From Sciurus carolinensis (taxonomy: Eukaryota > Chordata > Mammalia > Rodentia > Sciuridae), in assembly GCF_902686445.1 (NCBI RefSeq), contig NC_062214.1:49113454-49177453 (forward strand): a DNA stretch of 64,000 nucleotides. The letters run 5' to 3'. A program made the position numbers and the translations under genes. Each line of letters begins with the position of its first letter. Position 1 is the first letter of the stretch. Shown in pieces: positions 53,076 through 63,310 of the stretch. The notes below the pieces were generated by a model. It was not told the DNA's origin and did no database searches. It saw only the letters and a program-made list of their open reading frames with translations.

Positions 53076-54013
53076 AGGAGTGGGATTGCATGCAGCTTTG
53101 GGATAGGAGGGCAATCTACAAAGAGATGCACTTTTTGCTTCTGGATAGATTGAGGGGACTAGTCCAGAAAGCTGACATGTACAGTGGCCCTGGTGGTTGG
53201 CCATAATAGGATTTGAGTCAATGTTTCAGTATAAACTATCTTTTTGTTGGTTTCACCTGCAGCTGTCAACTGCTTCATTCCCTTATCTCCTACTCTACCC
53301 CCCATTTTCTGTCTATTCTAATTAAATTTAGGACATCTCAGAAATTTTCTTTTATCACACACTTTTGTCAGCAGCATCATCATCTCATCATAAAGTCAGA
53401 TTTTTTTCCTCTTCCTTCCTCCTTTTCTTTCATTTATTGAGCCAGACACAGAGAGGACACAGCAGGCAACTAGACAACCCAAAATAAGACCCTCGTGAAG
53501 CTCACATCCTGTCCAATACAAACAAGCAGTGAGTAAAATGTATTCATCAGTGCTAAGCACCATTAAGAAAAGGAAAATAGGTCATGTGGGGTCCATGGCT
53601 GCTCTGATGGGTGTCCTCCAAGGGCAGGATGTGCTGAGACTTAAAAACAGGAGTCAGAACTAGGGCAGAATACACCCAGCTGAGGGAACTCCTGTGCCTG
53701 CCAAATATGGCAGAAAATACAGGAGTGACAAAAATGCAGAGCTGCCCTGGAGGAACCTGTGCTGCAATTAGAAGGAAAGGAACTGTGACTCTGTATGAAG
53801 AACGAGCCTTACACAAGACTCCATTCTGACGTGTTCGGCATGAACTGACTCCTCCAGTCCTATTGCACGAGACAGAATATGGCTCCAGGGACCTCACTCC
53901 CAACCACAACACTCAAGACAAGGATGCAGAAGACTGAAAGGGAAGACAGAGTAAGTGACCTTGAAGAACAGAGTAGAGGTCAGTGAAAAGGCAGTCAGGA
54001 CCCCACCTGGAAC
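53076..54013. other. Mostly unassigned; possible L2 fragment
   Basis: At 53430-53560, TTTATTGAGCCAGACACAGAG, AAGCTCACATCCTGTCC, ATACAAACAAGCAGTGAG resembles the L2 3' region. A 119-codon minus-strand frame (53553-53912) has several Cys and hydrophobic stretches but no recognised domain. Confidence 0.3.
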
Positions 54014-54375
54014 AGATGACTTAGTGTGTCGGAGGCTGGACCACAAAAGGTGATGTCAACTCCATCCTGTTATCTGGAGTTTTCTGCTTGGAGCCCCAAG
54101 CAAGACACCATGGAAGACCTTTCACCCCTCTGAGGCAACCACACAGGCCACCATGGAAGACAGCACACCACACTGAGGCACACCCAGTCCACATGTAGCA
54201 CCAGATAACAAAGGGAACTTTTTTGCCAGCTCTCAAGTCTTCCCAGCCGATGCACTACATGCTGTGTCCTTTCTAAGTTCCTTAACCACCAAATTCATGA
54301 GCATAGCAAAATGGATTTTATTTTACTAAGTCTGGGGTGGCTTGTTTTGTAGCAATAGTGACAGAAAACCAAAGA
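54014..54375 (+). mobile_element. MLT1-like LTR fragment
   Basis: GGAGGCTGGACCACAAAAGG, AACTCCATCCTGTT, AAGCAAGACACCATGGAAG, TTGCCAGCTCTCAAGTC and a GTCTGGGGTGGCTTGTTTTG...GCAATAGTGACAGAAAACC end follow the MLT1 order. A related GAGGCTAGGACACAAAAGG block recurs at 54519. Diverged. Confidence 0.45.
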
Positions 54376-55085
54376 TGTGTGAAAAACAAAAGCAAAAGTG
54401 CTAATGCCTCTGACACCCTACAATAATTTCAGAGAGTGCTCTAAATTCCAGTCCCTGGATCTGAGGCATCACTGGGACATTAGAAACCTTGCTGGGGACA
54501 GATGACTCAGCGTGGCTGAGGCTAGGACACAAAAGGTGATGTCGGCTCCACCTTCCCTCACAAGATAGGGCTCAAAGCCTGACTTTCTCAAAGGCCAGTG
54601 GACCAGGATATCTGAACTACACTGTGAACCTCCCTGATCCCTTCTCAGCTAGGGGCCATTTCTGCCATGCTACATTGCCCCCATATAAAAGCCCTGTAAA
54701 CATGAAACAAATGTACTGTAAACACTGATGATACATGGAAAATGCACCATAAAAAAGGACATATAGCACATAAAATTTCAGCTCAACCAAGTAATAAATT
54801 TAACCTATCTCTTTAATATGCTAATGACAATAAACATGAAACATTTAATTAACCATAGCTTTGCTCATCTTTGAATTTTAAAGCTCTCCAGTATGCACTG
54901 GATTTATCTGCATCTTCTTAAAAACCTGAAGCAAGTGTGAACCAATACCTTCCTTCCTGGTACTGTTTTCAGGTTTCCCTTCTCTTTGACTTTTTCCCTC
55001 TCCCCTCTCCCAAGACCTTCAGATGGGTTCTAAGGCAAATAAGTAAATAAATAAACATGCATACAGATACATATACAAATACACA
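54376..55085. other. Unassigned sequence
   Basis: Contains a second copy of the block TGAGGCTAGGACACAAAAGG (54518) and a CCATATAAAAGCCC TATA-like motif (54690). No gene seen. Confidence 0.3.
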
Positions 55086-55102
55086 CACACAACACATGCA
55101 TA

Positions 55103-55146
<44 letters not shown>
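55086..55146. repeat. CA/AT microsatellite
   Basis: Short ACACAC run, then (AT)n over 55101-55145 with one TT interruption. Confidence 0.95.
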
Positions 55147-55152
<6 letters not shown>

Positions 55153-55943
55153 GACCCATACATATATATGAGGTATGTGTGTAGAGATACATTTACATAG
55201 AGAGGATTGCAAAGGTCAGTGGATTGCTCCTCCATAATGAGACCATCCTGATTCCTGGACCTCTATAAGTGCCCCTAAAAGAACTGACTCAGGTGCACAG
55301 AAAGTTAAGAACTGCAAGTGACAGTATGCTAGACTCTGCTGGATAAGACAAGTGAGGCCTTGAGCTGCCAAAATAAGCACGAGTACATGCCCATTAGCTC
55401 TCTGAAATTTAAGCCACCCCACAGTGAAGTGGGAATGCCATTTGTGGAACACTCTAAACTATACTACCTCTTGGAGAGTTGATAGATCCCATTGTGTGCA
55501 CATTTCATGCACCCAAATTGTAAAAATTCTGTTGGTCAAATTTTTGAAAAGAATGGCCCAGTAAAATAGGCATATAAATAGGGCAGCCAGTGTTACCCAG
55601 CAATCTACCCCACAAGCTCACACCCCAAGGAGAACTTGGGGTGTAAATTCTGCAGTTCCCTCAGTCACACTGAGCAGCCCTGGGGTCTCAATGGAGAGAT
55701 TGTTTTGCTGAGCTATGACTTAGTGTTTTCAGATAAACAATTTGGTGCCACCACAGTCCTGACACAGTATGGAGCCCCCAAATAGTCCAGACTTTGTGAG
55801 TGATTTAGGGCATATGGTCCATGCAAGAACTCTGGAGTGTCACCCCAAGGTAAGGAGAGGTTGCAGCTACAATGTAATTCAATCCAACTCTGCAAATGAG
55901 AGCAAAGAGGTTCCTAAGCATTGTTCACATAAACCAAACTTCA
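55147..55943. other. Unique sequence, no gene recognised
   Basis: No gene or repeat supported. Confidence 0.35.
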
Positions 55944-55961
55944 TGTGCCATACTTTTAAAA
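55944..55961 (+). repeat. 18-bp target duplication of old L1, left copy
   Basis: TGTGCCATACTTTTAAAA, repeated exactly at 56314-56331. Confidence 0.85.
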
Positions 55962-56313
55962 TTTGTTCTTTCTAGTTACATATGACAGTAGAGTGCATTT
56001 TGGCATATTATACATACATGGAGTATAACTTCTCATTCTTGTGGTTGAACATGATATGGAGTTACACTGGTCATGTACTCATAATGAACACAGGGAAGTA
56101 ATGTCTGATTCATTCTACTCTCTTTTCTATTCCCATCTCCTTCCCTTCCCCTTTGTCTAATCCAATGGATTATTCTGTTCTTCTCTCCCCTACCCTGTAT
56201 TGTGAGTTAGCATCCATATATCAGAGAGAACTAATGGAATAACTGGGTCAAATGGTGAGTCCATTCCAGGTTTTCTGAGGAATCTCTGTACTGCTTTCCA
56301 AAGTGGTTGCTCG
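55962..56313 (-). mobile_element. Old LINE-1 insertion, internally deleted, with target duplication
   Basis: Left part (55962-56232) is reverse-complement L1 3'UTR (TAGTTACATATGACAGTAGAG, GGTTGAACATGATATGGAG). Right part (56235-56313) is ORF2 3' sequence (GGAATAACTGGGTCAAATGG, CTGCTTTCCAAAGTGG). The about 300 bases that should lie between are missing here but present in the second copy at 57.3-57.5 kb. An 18-bp target duplication brackets it. Confidence 0.8.
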
Positions 56314-56381
56314 TGTGCCATACTTTTAAAAAACTCATCAGAGTCCTTCTTCTCAGGGAGCTCTCCTACTCCAAACTGGAG
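56235..56381 (+). repeat. 147-bp direct repeat, copy 1
   Basis: Matches 57531-57677 with four differences and no gaps. It spans the L1 ORF2 fragment, the right 18-bp target duplication and about 50 bases of flank, so it is a segmental duplication of a junction and not two independent L1s. Confidence 0.93.
56314..56331 (+). repeat. 18-bp target duplication of old L1, right copy
   Basis: TGTGCCATACTTTTAAAA, exact repeat of 55944-55961. In copy 2 of the 147-bp repeat the first bases read GAGTGCC. Confidence 0.85.
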
Positions 56382-56432
56382 GCCTTTGGGTTTTGGGGAG
56401 ATTGGCTTATTTCACTTAGCATAATAGTCTCC
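56382..56432 (-). mobile_element. Old LINE-1 fragment, left of younger L1
   Basis: CCTTTGGGTTTTGGGGAGATTGG, CTTATTTCACTTAGCATAATAG is reverse-complement ORF2 end. It continues at 57301 after a younger L1. Confidence 0.8.
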
Positions 56433-56440
56433 GGTTCCGG

Positions 56441-57296
56441 GCAGACACTTCACAGAAGAAGATATACATGTGATCAACAAATATATGAAAAAGTGCCCAT
56501 CATCTCTAGTAAATAGAGAAATGCAAATCAAAATCCCCCTAAGATTTCATCTGACTCCAATTAGAATGGCTATTATCAAGAACACAAGCAATAGTAAGTG
56601 TTGGTGTGGATGGAGGGAAAAAGGCACACTCATACATTGCTGGTGGAGTTGCAAATTGGTGCAATCACTCTGGAAAGGAGTATGGAAATTCCTCAGAAAA
56701 CTTGCAATGGACCCACCATTTGACCCAGCTATCCCACTCCTTGGTTTATACCCAAAGGACTTAAGATCAGCATACTACAGTAAAGCAACCATGTCAATGT
56801 TTATAACTGTTCAATTCACAATAGCTAGATTGTGGAACCAACCTAGATGCCCTTTAGTTGATGAATGGATAAAGAAATTGTGGTATATATACACAATGGA
56901 ATACTACTCATCCATAATGCAGAATAAAATTATGGCATTTGCTGATAAATGGATGGAGTTGGAGAATATCATGTTAAGTGAAAAAAGCCAATCCCAAAAA
57001 CCCAAAGGCTGAATGTTTTCTCTGAAAAGTGGATGATGATACATAATGGGGGGGTGGCAGTGGGGTAAGAGAAGAATGGAGGAACTTTGGATTGTGTAGA
57101 GGGAAATGAGGCAGGAGGCTGTGGGAGAAGGAAAGATAGTGCACTGAGAAGAATATTATTACCCTATGTACATGTATGATTACACAAATTGTGTGAATCT
57201 ACATTGTGTACAACTGTAGAAATGATAAGTTGTACCCCATTTGTGTACAATTAATCAAAATGCAGTCTGTAAAAATAAAAATTAATTAATTAAATT
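56441..57296 (+). mobile_element. Younger LINE-1, 5'-truncated, with target duplication
   Basis: Begins GCAGACACTTCACAGAAGAAG inside ORF2 and ends at an A/T-rich tail after AATGCAGTCTGTAAAAATAAAAA. AATAGTCTCC lies on both sides (56423-56432 and 57301-57310), a target duplication that extends to TTCC with two mismatches. Contains the last 181 codons of ORF2 without a stop. 3'UTR matches the 6.5 and 24.1 kb copies and lacks telomere-like hexamers. Confidence 0.92.
56470..57012 (+). pseudogene. L1 ORF2 C-terminal fragment (open)
   Basis: A 180-residue open frame equal to the ORF2 C-terminus of the full-length copy: [20 protein letters not shown], the Cys-rich [19 protein letters not shown] (the second Cys of the CWRGC motif replaced by W), [17 protein letters not shown], and the [11 protein letters not shown] box near the end. 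Lacks endonuclease and polymerase domains, so it cannot act alone. Open because of its recent age, not because of selection. Confidence 0.9.
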
Positions 57297-57300
57297 AAAA

Positions 57301-57604
57301 AATAGTCTCCAATTCCATTCAATTTACCAGCAAATGCCATAATTTTATTCTTCTTCATGACAAATACTTTATTGTGTATACATACCACATTTTCTTTATC
57401 TATTCATCTGTTAAAAGGGCACCTAGGTTGCTTCCATAGCTTAGGTATTATGAATTGAGCTGCTACAAACATTGATGTGACTGCTGTACTGCAGTATGCT
57501 GATTTTAAGTCTTGGGTATAAATCGAGGAGTGGAATAACTGGATCAAATGGTGAGTCCATTCCAGGTTTTCTGAGGAATCTCTGAACTGCTTTCCAAAGT
57601 GGTT
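57301..57604 (-). mobile_element. Old LINE-1 fragment, right of younger L1
   Basis: AATAGTCTCCAATTCCATTC, CAAATGCCATAATTTTATTC, TACATACCACATTTTCTTTATC, GAATTGAGCTGCTACAAAC, AATCGAGGAGTGGAATAAC are reverse-complement ORF2. This is the segment missing from the first copy at 56.2 kb. Merges with 147-bp repeat copy 2. Confidence 0.88.
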
Positions 57605-57677
57605 GCTTGAGTGCCATACTTTTAAAAAACTCATCAGAGTCCTTCTTCTCAGGGAGCTCTCCTACTCCAAACTGGAG
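57531..57677 (+). repeat. 147-bp direct repeat, copy 2
   Basis: Same as 56235-56381 except four substitutions. Followed by unique DNA (ATAATCATCAAGAGAG), so this copy keeps the original right flank. Confidence 0.93.
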
Positions 57678-57839
57678 ATAATCATCAAGAGAGAGTACAG
57701 ACACAGCTGGAGTGGAGCAAGGAATCACCATTTCCCTCCAAACCCCATACTTTCATCTGTGTAACTCCAAATCAACTTAGCCCTCAGGCCATCCTTCTGA
57801 GAGTAAATGTCACCTACACAAAAAATCAGATTTATACAC

Positions 57840-58025
57840 CATAACATGGTATGAGGATAAGGAGCTTATTCCTTTGTATTTTGATACATTCCTATTTCAG
57901 AAATCCATATACATATATGACGACATGACTGATGTGATTCTATAATATGTACAATCAGAAAAATGAGAGATTATACTCCATTTATGTATGATCTATCAAA
58001 ATGTATAAATGCATGCTACTGTCAT
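57840..58025 (+). mobile_element. Old LINE-1 3'UTR, left of ERVL-type LTR
   Basis: ATAACATGGTATGAGGATAAGG, ATATGACGACATGACTGATGTG, TTATACTCCATTTATGTATG, ATCTATCAAAATGTATAAATG, CTACTGTCAT is a sense L1 3' end. Its continuation after the LTR is GTCATGTACAAAAAATTAG. Confidence 0.7.
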
Positions 58026-58576
58026 TGTATTAGAGTTCTCTAGAGGATCAGAATCAACTAGAAGTATGATTATAAAAAGAGGATTTATTAGATTGGCTTA
58101 CAACAACCATAAGCTGGATAGCCCACAATGGCCATCTGCAGCTGGAGAGCTGAAATAACCAGCAGTGGCACAGTCCAAGAGGTGGAAGCCCCAGAACAAG
58201 AAGGATCAAAAGTACTACCCTAATCTGAGACCAAGGCTTCTGGAAACTACCTGGAAAATCACTGGCAGAGTTTGCTTTGGAAGAGTGAAGAAGCTAGAGT
58301 CCAATATCCTCTAACGATGGAACTAGCAATGAAGAACTCATTCAAGAAGAGTTGAGCTTGCATCTACATCTACTTACTTGTTCTTCCAACTCTCATTCCA
58401 TCCAAACCACCATTCTATTGGGCAGTGCTACCCATGCTTAAGGAGGGGCTCCACTTTAGTTCACTATCCCACACTTCAATCATTCCTAGACACACCCTCA
58501 TTGACACATCCAGAAGCCTCTTAATCTTCAGCATCTCTTAATCCAATCAAATTGACAATTCAAATCAACCATTACA
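58026..58576 (-). mobile_element. ERVL/MT2-like solo LTR
   Basis: Minus strand begins TGTAATGGTTGATTTGAATTG at 58576 and ends CTAGAGAACTCTAATACA at 58026, 551 bp with TG...CA ends. GTCAT flanks both sides (58021-58025 and 58577-58581), a 5-bp target duplication typical of ERVL. The layout (RC of AGAGTTCTCTAGAGGATCAG, 'GATTTATTAGATTGGCTTAC', 'AATCAACCATTACA') matches MT2/MLT2-type LTRs. No internal sequence, so solo. It sits in an old L1 3'UTR. Confidence 0.85.
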
Positions 58577-58635
58577 GTCATGTACAAAAAATTAGAACAA
58601 ATTAAAAAAATTAATTTAAAAAAAATCCATGATTA
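58577..58635 (+). mobile_element. Old LINE-1 3' end, right of ERVL-type LTR
   Basis: GTCATGTACAAAAAATTAGAAC then an A/T-rich tail: continuation of the 3'UTR stopped at 58025. Confidence 0.65.
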
Positions 58636-58975
58636 CTAAAAGAGAGTCCTCAGGAAGAGGGCAGGATATTCTTAATGTCATCTGCAACGCATTAATGGAG
58701 TTGTTCACATTCCTTACACACACCTGGTCTTCAAAGACTTAAAAAGTCCAAGAACAGGGGATGGGTCTTCAGGAAATAAAGATAGTAGTGAAAGAATTCA
58801 GAAAATATCATCAAAGAATTCTTTGAAAAACATGGTTGAGCAAGAAAGAAACAGACAGAAAGACAGAGAGATCACATCTGCTCTTGGAGGACTGCTTGAC
58901 CAAGACAAAACTCAGGAAGATGTTTAGGCAGTAGAAGGTGGAGATTGCCATATTATACCACTCTAAGGCTACCTT
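58636..58975. other. Unique sequence, no gene recognised
   Basis: No gene or repeat supported. Confidence 0.35.
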
Positions 58976-59084
58976 TGGGCTGGGGGTGCAACTCACAAGT
59001 AGAAAGCAGACTTAGTAATGTGCAGGATCCTGGGTTCAATCCCTAGCCACCCACCCTGCCCAAAACAAGAAAACAAGAATAACT
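58976..59084 (+). repeat. ID-type SINE
   Basis: GGGCTGGGGGTGCAACTCAC, AGCAGACTTAGTAATGTG, GATCCTGGGTTCAATCCCTAG, then a CCACCCTGCCCAAAACAAG tail. Body recognisable, with the A-box region altered. Confidence 0.75.
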
Positions 59085-59575
59085 TTAAGAAGTCCATTGT
59101 ATTTAGCAACAACACACAGATGTTCACAACAACTCTTGTCATAATGGCCAACAAGTGGCCATCTGTGGGTGAATGCATTTGCAAAATGTAGTATAGTCAT
59201 AATGTAGTATTAGTATTAGAATACTAAAAAAGAGAAGAATTCTGATCCAGGTCACCACATGGGTGAACCTTGAAAACAATTTGATAAGTAAAAGCAGACA
59301 CAAGACAAATACATATGATTCCTTTTAGATGAAATGTTTAGAATAAGCAAATCAAGCAGAGATTTAAAAATAGATTAGTGATTACAGTTAGTTGCAGGAG
59401 GTAGGCATGGGATGTGAAAGCTAATGGGTACCAGGTTTCTCTTTGGGGTGATGATAAAGTTAGGTATTGGTGATGGTTGCACAACATTGTAACTGTGCTA
59501 TACCAAAATGCTTTTGATGGTAAATTTTGGATTATGTGAATTTTACCTCAATTTCTGGAATACTCTATTTGATTC
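59085..59575 (+). mobile_element. Ancient LINE-1 (L1M-like) 3' end
   Basis: CATAATGGCCAACAAGTGG, GGTGAATGCATTTGCAAAATG, GGGTGAACCTTGAAAAC, ATATGATTCCTTTTAGATG, GTTGCAGGAGGTAGGC, CTTTGGGGTGATGATAAAG, GTGAATTTTACCTCAATTTC follow the L1M ORF2-end to 3'UTR order. Degraded. Confidence 0.75.
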
Positions 59576-60554
59576 ATAATTTTAGAATTTCTTCAGGGGC
59601 AGTGTCTGGATAGGTCTCTTTCATCAGAATGACCAGAGTAGGGTTAGGAAGGTAACCAGACAACCTGCTTATAGATAGGAGGGAGAATGTTCCAGATTAT
59701 CTCAGGAAGCCAAAGGGGTTTGGCCAGAATATATGTATATACCTTAGCCTGCTTTTTAAATATTTCACACAAAGGTTGTTAAATCAAAGGATGTAGAAAG
59801 GGATAGACAGTTTCTCACATGAATCCTACCAAGAAGCACCACCATGGGAAGAACAGAGAGAGGATGTGAGAGGGGCAGGGCCGGCTTGCTTTTAACCAAC
59901 CTCCATCAGAAGTGTGGCGGGTGGACCCTAGGAAATGGCTTCCCAGTGGCCTTTGTTCTTGAGGCTTCTATGAATTAAAAAGAGAAAAAGAAAATTCCGT
60001 TCAGTCACCACCCCACATCCCAGCAGGAGCATAAAAATAAGTGATTGCTTATTTTAAACACCTGAAGTATCTACGGCAGCAGCCACTCAGAAAAATCTGA
60101 TAAGGTGATGATGGGAACTGTGTCACGCATGAGCATCCATTTTAAAAACACACCGATGTCACTCTTTTGTAAAGGTCAAAATTAATGTTATGTTGAAAAC
60201 ATTTTTCAAAGCACAATTATCTTGACTTGTGAAGCGAACCAAATTCCTATTAGGTTTACAGTCTTGAATTTAAGCCTGGCACATTTCACCAGAAGGGCCT
60301 CACCCATCAAAGTGAAAGCCAAATTAAGAAGATATTACAAGGACCTCATATCCCTGGAGCTGATTGCCTTTGTCCACACTCATCGGTCACCCATCCTGCA
60401 GGGAGGAGCAAGACAGTGAGATGCTTTCCTCTTCCCACTGCATCCACAGTAGCATCACCATATGCTCTCTTGCCTGTTGAATGGGGTTTGCCAGGAGCCC
60501 CTGGCCTGGGTAGCCTCTAGTCACTACTTCTCTAGAGCAGTGAGAGGCATGATC
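59576..60554. other. Unique sequence, no gene recognised
   Basis: No gene or repeat supported. A + strand frame of 65 codons (60222-60419) has no domain. Confidence 0.35.
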
Positions 60555-60815
60555 TTAGACTGTTTTATGTTGTTATAACAAAACAACTGAGACTAGTCAC
60601 TTTATAAGGTAAAAAGGGTTTTTTTGGATCATAATTCTGGTGACTAGATTGTTCAAATAGCATGGCACTGACCCCTGGTTGCATAATAACATGGTCATGA
60701 ATAGGAATCAAACATAATGGGTGACCTCCCTCTGAGAGATCAGCCAGTTCCTTCTGAGTTCCTTCTGAGCATGGTGCTCACATTGCCCAATTGCCTTGAA
60801 TTAAGCCCTACCTCT
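60555..60815 (-). mobile_element. MaLR/MLT-like LTR fragment
   Basis: TTTTATGTTGTTATAACAAAACAAC, TCACTTTATAAGGTAAAAAGGG, ATAATTCTGGTGAC, then CCCTACCTC. A diverged reverse-complement MaLR-type end. Confidence 0.45.
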
Positions 60816-60819
60816 TTTT

Positions 60820-61068
60820 CATTTTGTTTTGTTTTGTTTCGTTTTATTTTTGTGGTGCTGGTGGTCATACTGGAGATCAAACCTGGGTCTCTGGGCGTGC
60901 ATGCTAGGAAAGTGCTCAATCAATGAACTATATCCCCCCCTTTTTAAAATTTTTATTTTGGAGACAAGATCTCATTTAATTGCCCAGGAAAACCTTAAAT
61001 TAGCAATCCTCCTGCCTCAACATCCCAAGTAGCTGGAATTGCAGACATGTGCCGTCATGCCCAGCAAG
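60820..61068 (-). repeat. Dimeric B1/ID SINE
   Basis: (GTTTT)n run, GTGGTGCTGGTGGTCATAC, CAAACCTGGGTCTCTGGGCG, TGCTCAATCAATGAACTATATCC (ID part), then TTTTGGAGACAAGATCTC, TAGCAATCCTCCTGCCTCAAC, TAGCTGGAATTGCAGACATG (B1 part). Reverse orientation, moderately diverged. Confidence 0.75.
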
Positions 61069-61311
61069 GCACCATCTCCTAAAAGTCCCCAACAGCCCAA
61101 ACTGGGGACCCAGCTTCCAGCACATGAACCTTTGGAGAACACACTCAAGCCATACCCAAGAAGCCACCCACTGTGTCACCTGCCCACAGATGGGGCGACA
61201 GCCATCAATAGCATCAGAGATAGAGGAGAAACTTCCTGGGGTGCATCCACCCTGCACAGCACCTCTCTAGTGATGGCTAGAAGCTGGATGGTCATCATGT
61301 GAAAGTGACTC
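61069..61311. other. Unique sequence, no gene recognised
   Basis: Two overlapping + strand frames and one minus-strand frame (73-87 codons) over 61.0-61.3 kb; no domain and mutual overlap. Confidence 0.3.
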
Positions 61312-61800
61312 AGTGTATTAACTTTCTGTGGCTGCATAAAATCAAAAAAACTTCACAGCATTGAGCAATATGCATTCGAGGCACAATTCTGTAGCTCAGG
61401 AAGTCTGAGAGGGTACAGCTGGTTTCTTTGCCTGCATTTAACTCTCACAACCTGAAATCAAAGTCACCTGTGCTGTGCTTTACTTGGAGGCCCCAGGGAA
61501 GGCTCATTTCCAGGCTCATTGGGTGACAGTGGATCCCTTCCCTGTGGTTCTGGCAGTTAACATTCCTGTTTCATTGGCTGTCAGCTAAGCATGGACCTCA
61601 GTTCCTAGGGATTGCCCTCGGGTACTTGCCCATGATGTCTCCATATCAAAGCCAGGAATGCAGAACCTGCCTGTCATCAAATGCCCTCTCATCTTTATGT
61701 CCCTTTGACTTCTTCCTCCACCAGCTAGACAATATTCTCTAAAGGGCTTCTATGATTAGGATTAGGTCACCTGAATGATCTCTACTTTAAAGTCAAAGGA
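61312..61800 (-). repeat. Old LTR-like interspersed repeat
   Basis: 'TTAACTTTCTGTGGCTGCATAAAATC', 'CACAATTCTGTAGCTCAGGAAGTC', GAGGCCCCAGGGAAGGC, AAAGCCAGGAATGCAGAACC, GATTAGGATTAGGTCACC follow a common mammalian repeat. The class (LTR against DNA element) is uncertain. Confidence 0.4.
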
Positions 61801-61807
61801 TTAGTAA

Positions 61808-62047
61808 CTGTCTTAGTCCTTTTCTACTGCTATAACAAAATACATGAGACTGGATCATTTATAAAGAATATAAATGTATTTCTCACAGTTCTAGAGGTTG
61901 AAAAGTCCAAGATCAAAGTCCTGACAGGTTTGCTGTCTGATGAGGTTTTGCAAGATGGTGCCTTGTGCTCCAGAGAGGACAAATGTGGTGTCCTTTCATC
62001 GTAGAAAGCAAAAGGGGAAAAGGAGGCCTCCAATGCTCCCTTCATTC
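61808..62047 (-). mobile_element. MLT1/MaLR-type LTR, split by a SINE (left part)
   Basis: GTCTTAGTCCTTTTCTACTGC, AACAAAATACATGAGACTGG, AATGTATTTCTCACAGTTC, TAGAGGTTGAAAAGTCC, GATCAAAGTCCTGAC, TGATGAGGTTTTGC. Reverse-complement MLT1-like sequence, continued at 62226. Confidence 0.65.
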
Positions 62048-62225
62048 TTTTGTGGGGTGGAGATGGGTATTAGGGATTGAACTGAGCTACATCCCCAGCC
62101 CTTTTAATTTTTTATTCTAAGACAGAGTCTCATTAAATTGCTGAGGCTGGCCTTGAACTTGAGATCCTTCTTCCTCAGTCTCCTGAGTCAGCGGGATTAA
62201 GGCATGCACCATTGTAGCCAGCTCA
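62048..62225 (-). repeat. Dimeric B1/ID SINE
   Basis: GGGTATTAGGGATTGAACTG, AGCTACATCCCCAGCCC (shortened ID part), then AAGACAGAGTCTCATTAAATTG, CTGAGGCTGGCCTTGAACTTG, GATTAAGGCATGCACCATTG (B1 part). Inserted in the MLT1-like LTR. Confidence 0.85.
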
Positions 62226-62385
62226 GCCTTCTTTGTAAGGATGCTAATCCAATTCAAAAGAGCTCCTCCTCTGTGGCTTAATTGCCTCCCAAAGGCCCCA
62301 CTTCATCATATATGACTTTGGCAATTAAGTGTTAACATATAAATTTGGGGGAATACATGCAAACCACAGCAGAAACCCTAATTAC
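62226..62385 (-). mobile_element. MLT1/MaLR-type LTR (right part)
   Basis: TTTGTAAGGATGCTAATCC, TGGCTTAATTGCCTCCCAAAGGC, CCCACTTCATCATATATG, TTGGCAATTAAGTGTTAACATATAAATTTGG. Second half of the LTR interrupted at 62048. Confidence 0.65.
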
Positions 62386-62639
62386 ACTTTCAGCTGCAAA
62401 ATCCCTTTTACCATCTAACGCTCCATTGTTGCATGACTAATGCCTGTCACATTCACAGTCTTGAGGATAAGACTGGGAAACCCTGGGGGCCATCTCAGAA
62501 TTCTGCCAGTCACAGCCAGTAACACTTACCATACGCTCTCTTTTCCAGGATTCCCCCAACCCTCCATTTGCACACAATTTCTGGGCCTTTCAAATTCACT
62601 AATAATAGCGACAGTTTGTCCTTGGTGCCTGGTCCTTTG

Positions 62640-62835
62640 CTCAGCACCTGAAAAACTAACCTCAATTAATACAACTTTCTATGTAGCTGATTTTGTTACT
62701 AATCCCATTTTGCACAGGGGAAATTAGAGGCTCAGAGAGGTTAGACAATATGCCCCAGGTGACACAATCTGTAAAAGTGCAAAGCTATGAAGAATCAGGG
62801 CCAGAATAGGCATCTTGTTCTTCTAACTTGGGACC
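62640..62835 (+). repeat. MIR-like SINE
   Basis: ATTTTGCACAGGGGAAATTAG, AGGCTCAGAGAGGTTAGAC, CCCCAGGTGACACAATCTG, GAATCAGGGCCAGAATAGG follow the MIR core order on the + strand. The best-preserved MIR in the window. Confidence 0.7.
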
Positions 62836-62984
62836 CAAGTAGTCACAGTTTCACCCCTCTGTGGGCACTGAGCACCTGCAAATGGTTACCAGACCCCTGA
62901 CCCTGCACCATCCACTATCTCCCTGTGTTAGGACCCTTCGCCTCACCTTCATCCCTGCCTCCTCCTCCTGTGTGAAGCCCTCTG

Positions 62985-63310
62985 GCATGCACATGCAAAC
63001 ATAATACATGAACATATCCACACATGAATATACATATACACATACATGAACATGCAAACATGTACATGCACATACACAAACTCATATGTATACACTTAAA
63101 CACATGCCCAAAAATATAAACATACATATCTATGTTTATGAATGCACATACACACAAACACCTACATGTGCAGACACATAAATATATGCACATATGCATA
63201 TATGTACTCATAACACATGTACATAAATGACTATATGCATACACACATATATTATATACATGTGCACATATAGTCATATATTCATTACCTATAGTCATAG
63301 ACACACATGT
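62985..63310. repeat. Imperfect CA/TA-rich simple sequence
   Basis: Long run of ACATAC, ACATG, CACATA and ATATAC words without a clean period. Minus-strand frames here (68 and 133 codons, Cys/Tyr/Val-rich) reflect this composition. Confidence 0.85.

Noticed and set aside
53553..53912. 119-codon minus-strand frame as a secreted or membrane protein
   Set aside because: Hydrophobic stretches are short and scattered, no signal peptide pattern, and the region overlaps probable old repeat sequence.
12013..62225. SINE A/B boxes as possible tRNA genes
   Set aside because: They lie in ID or dimeric SINE bodies with A-rich tails and lack a full cloverleaf; no true tRNA gene is supported.
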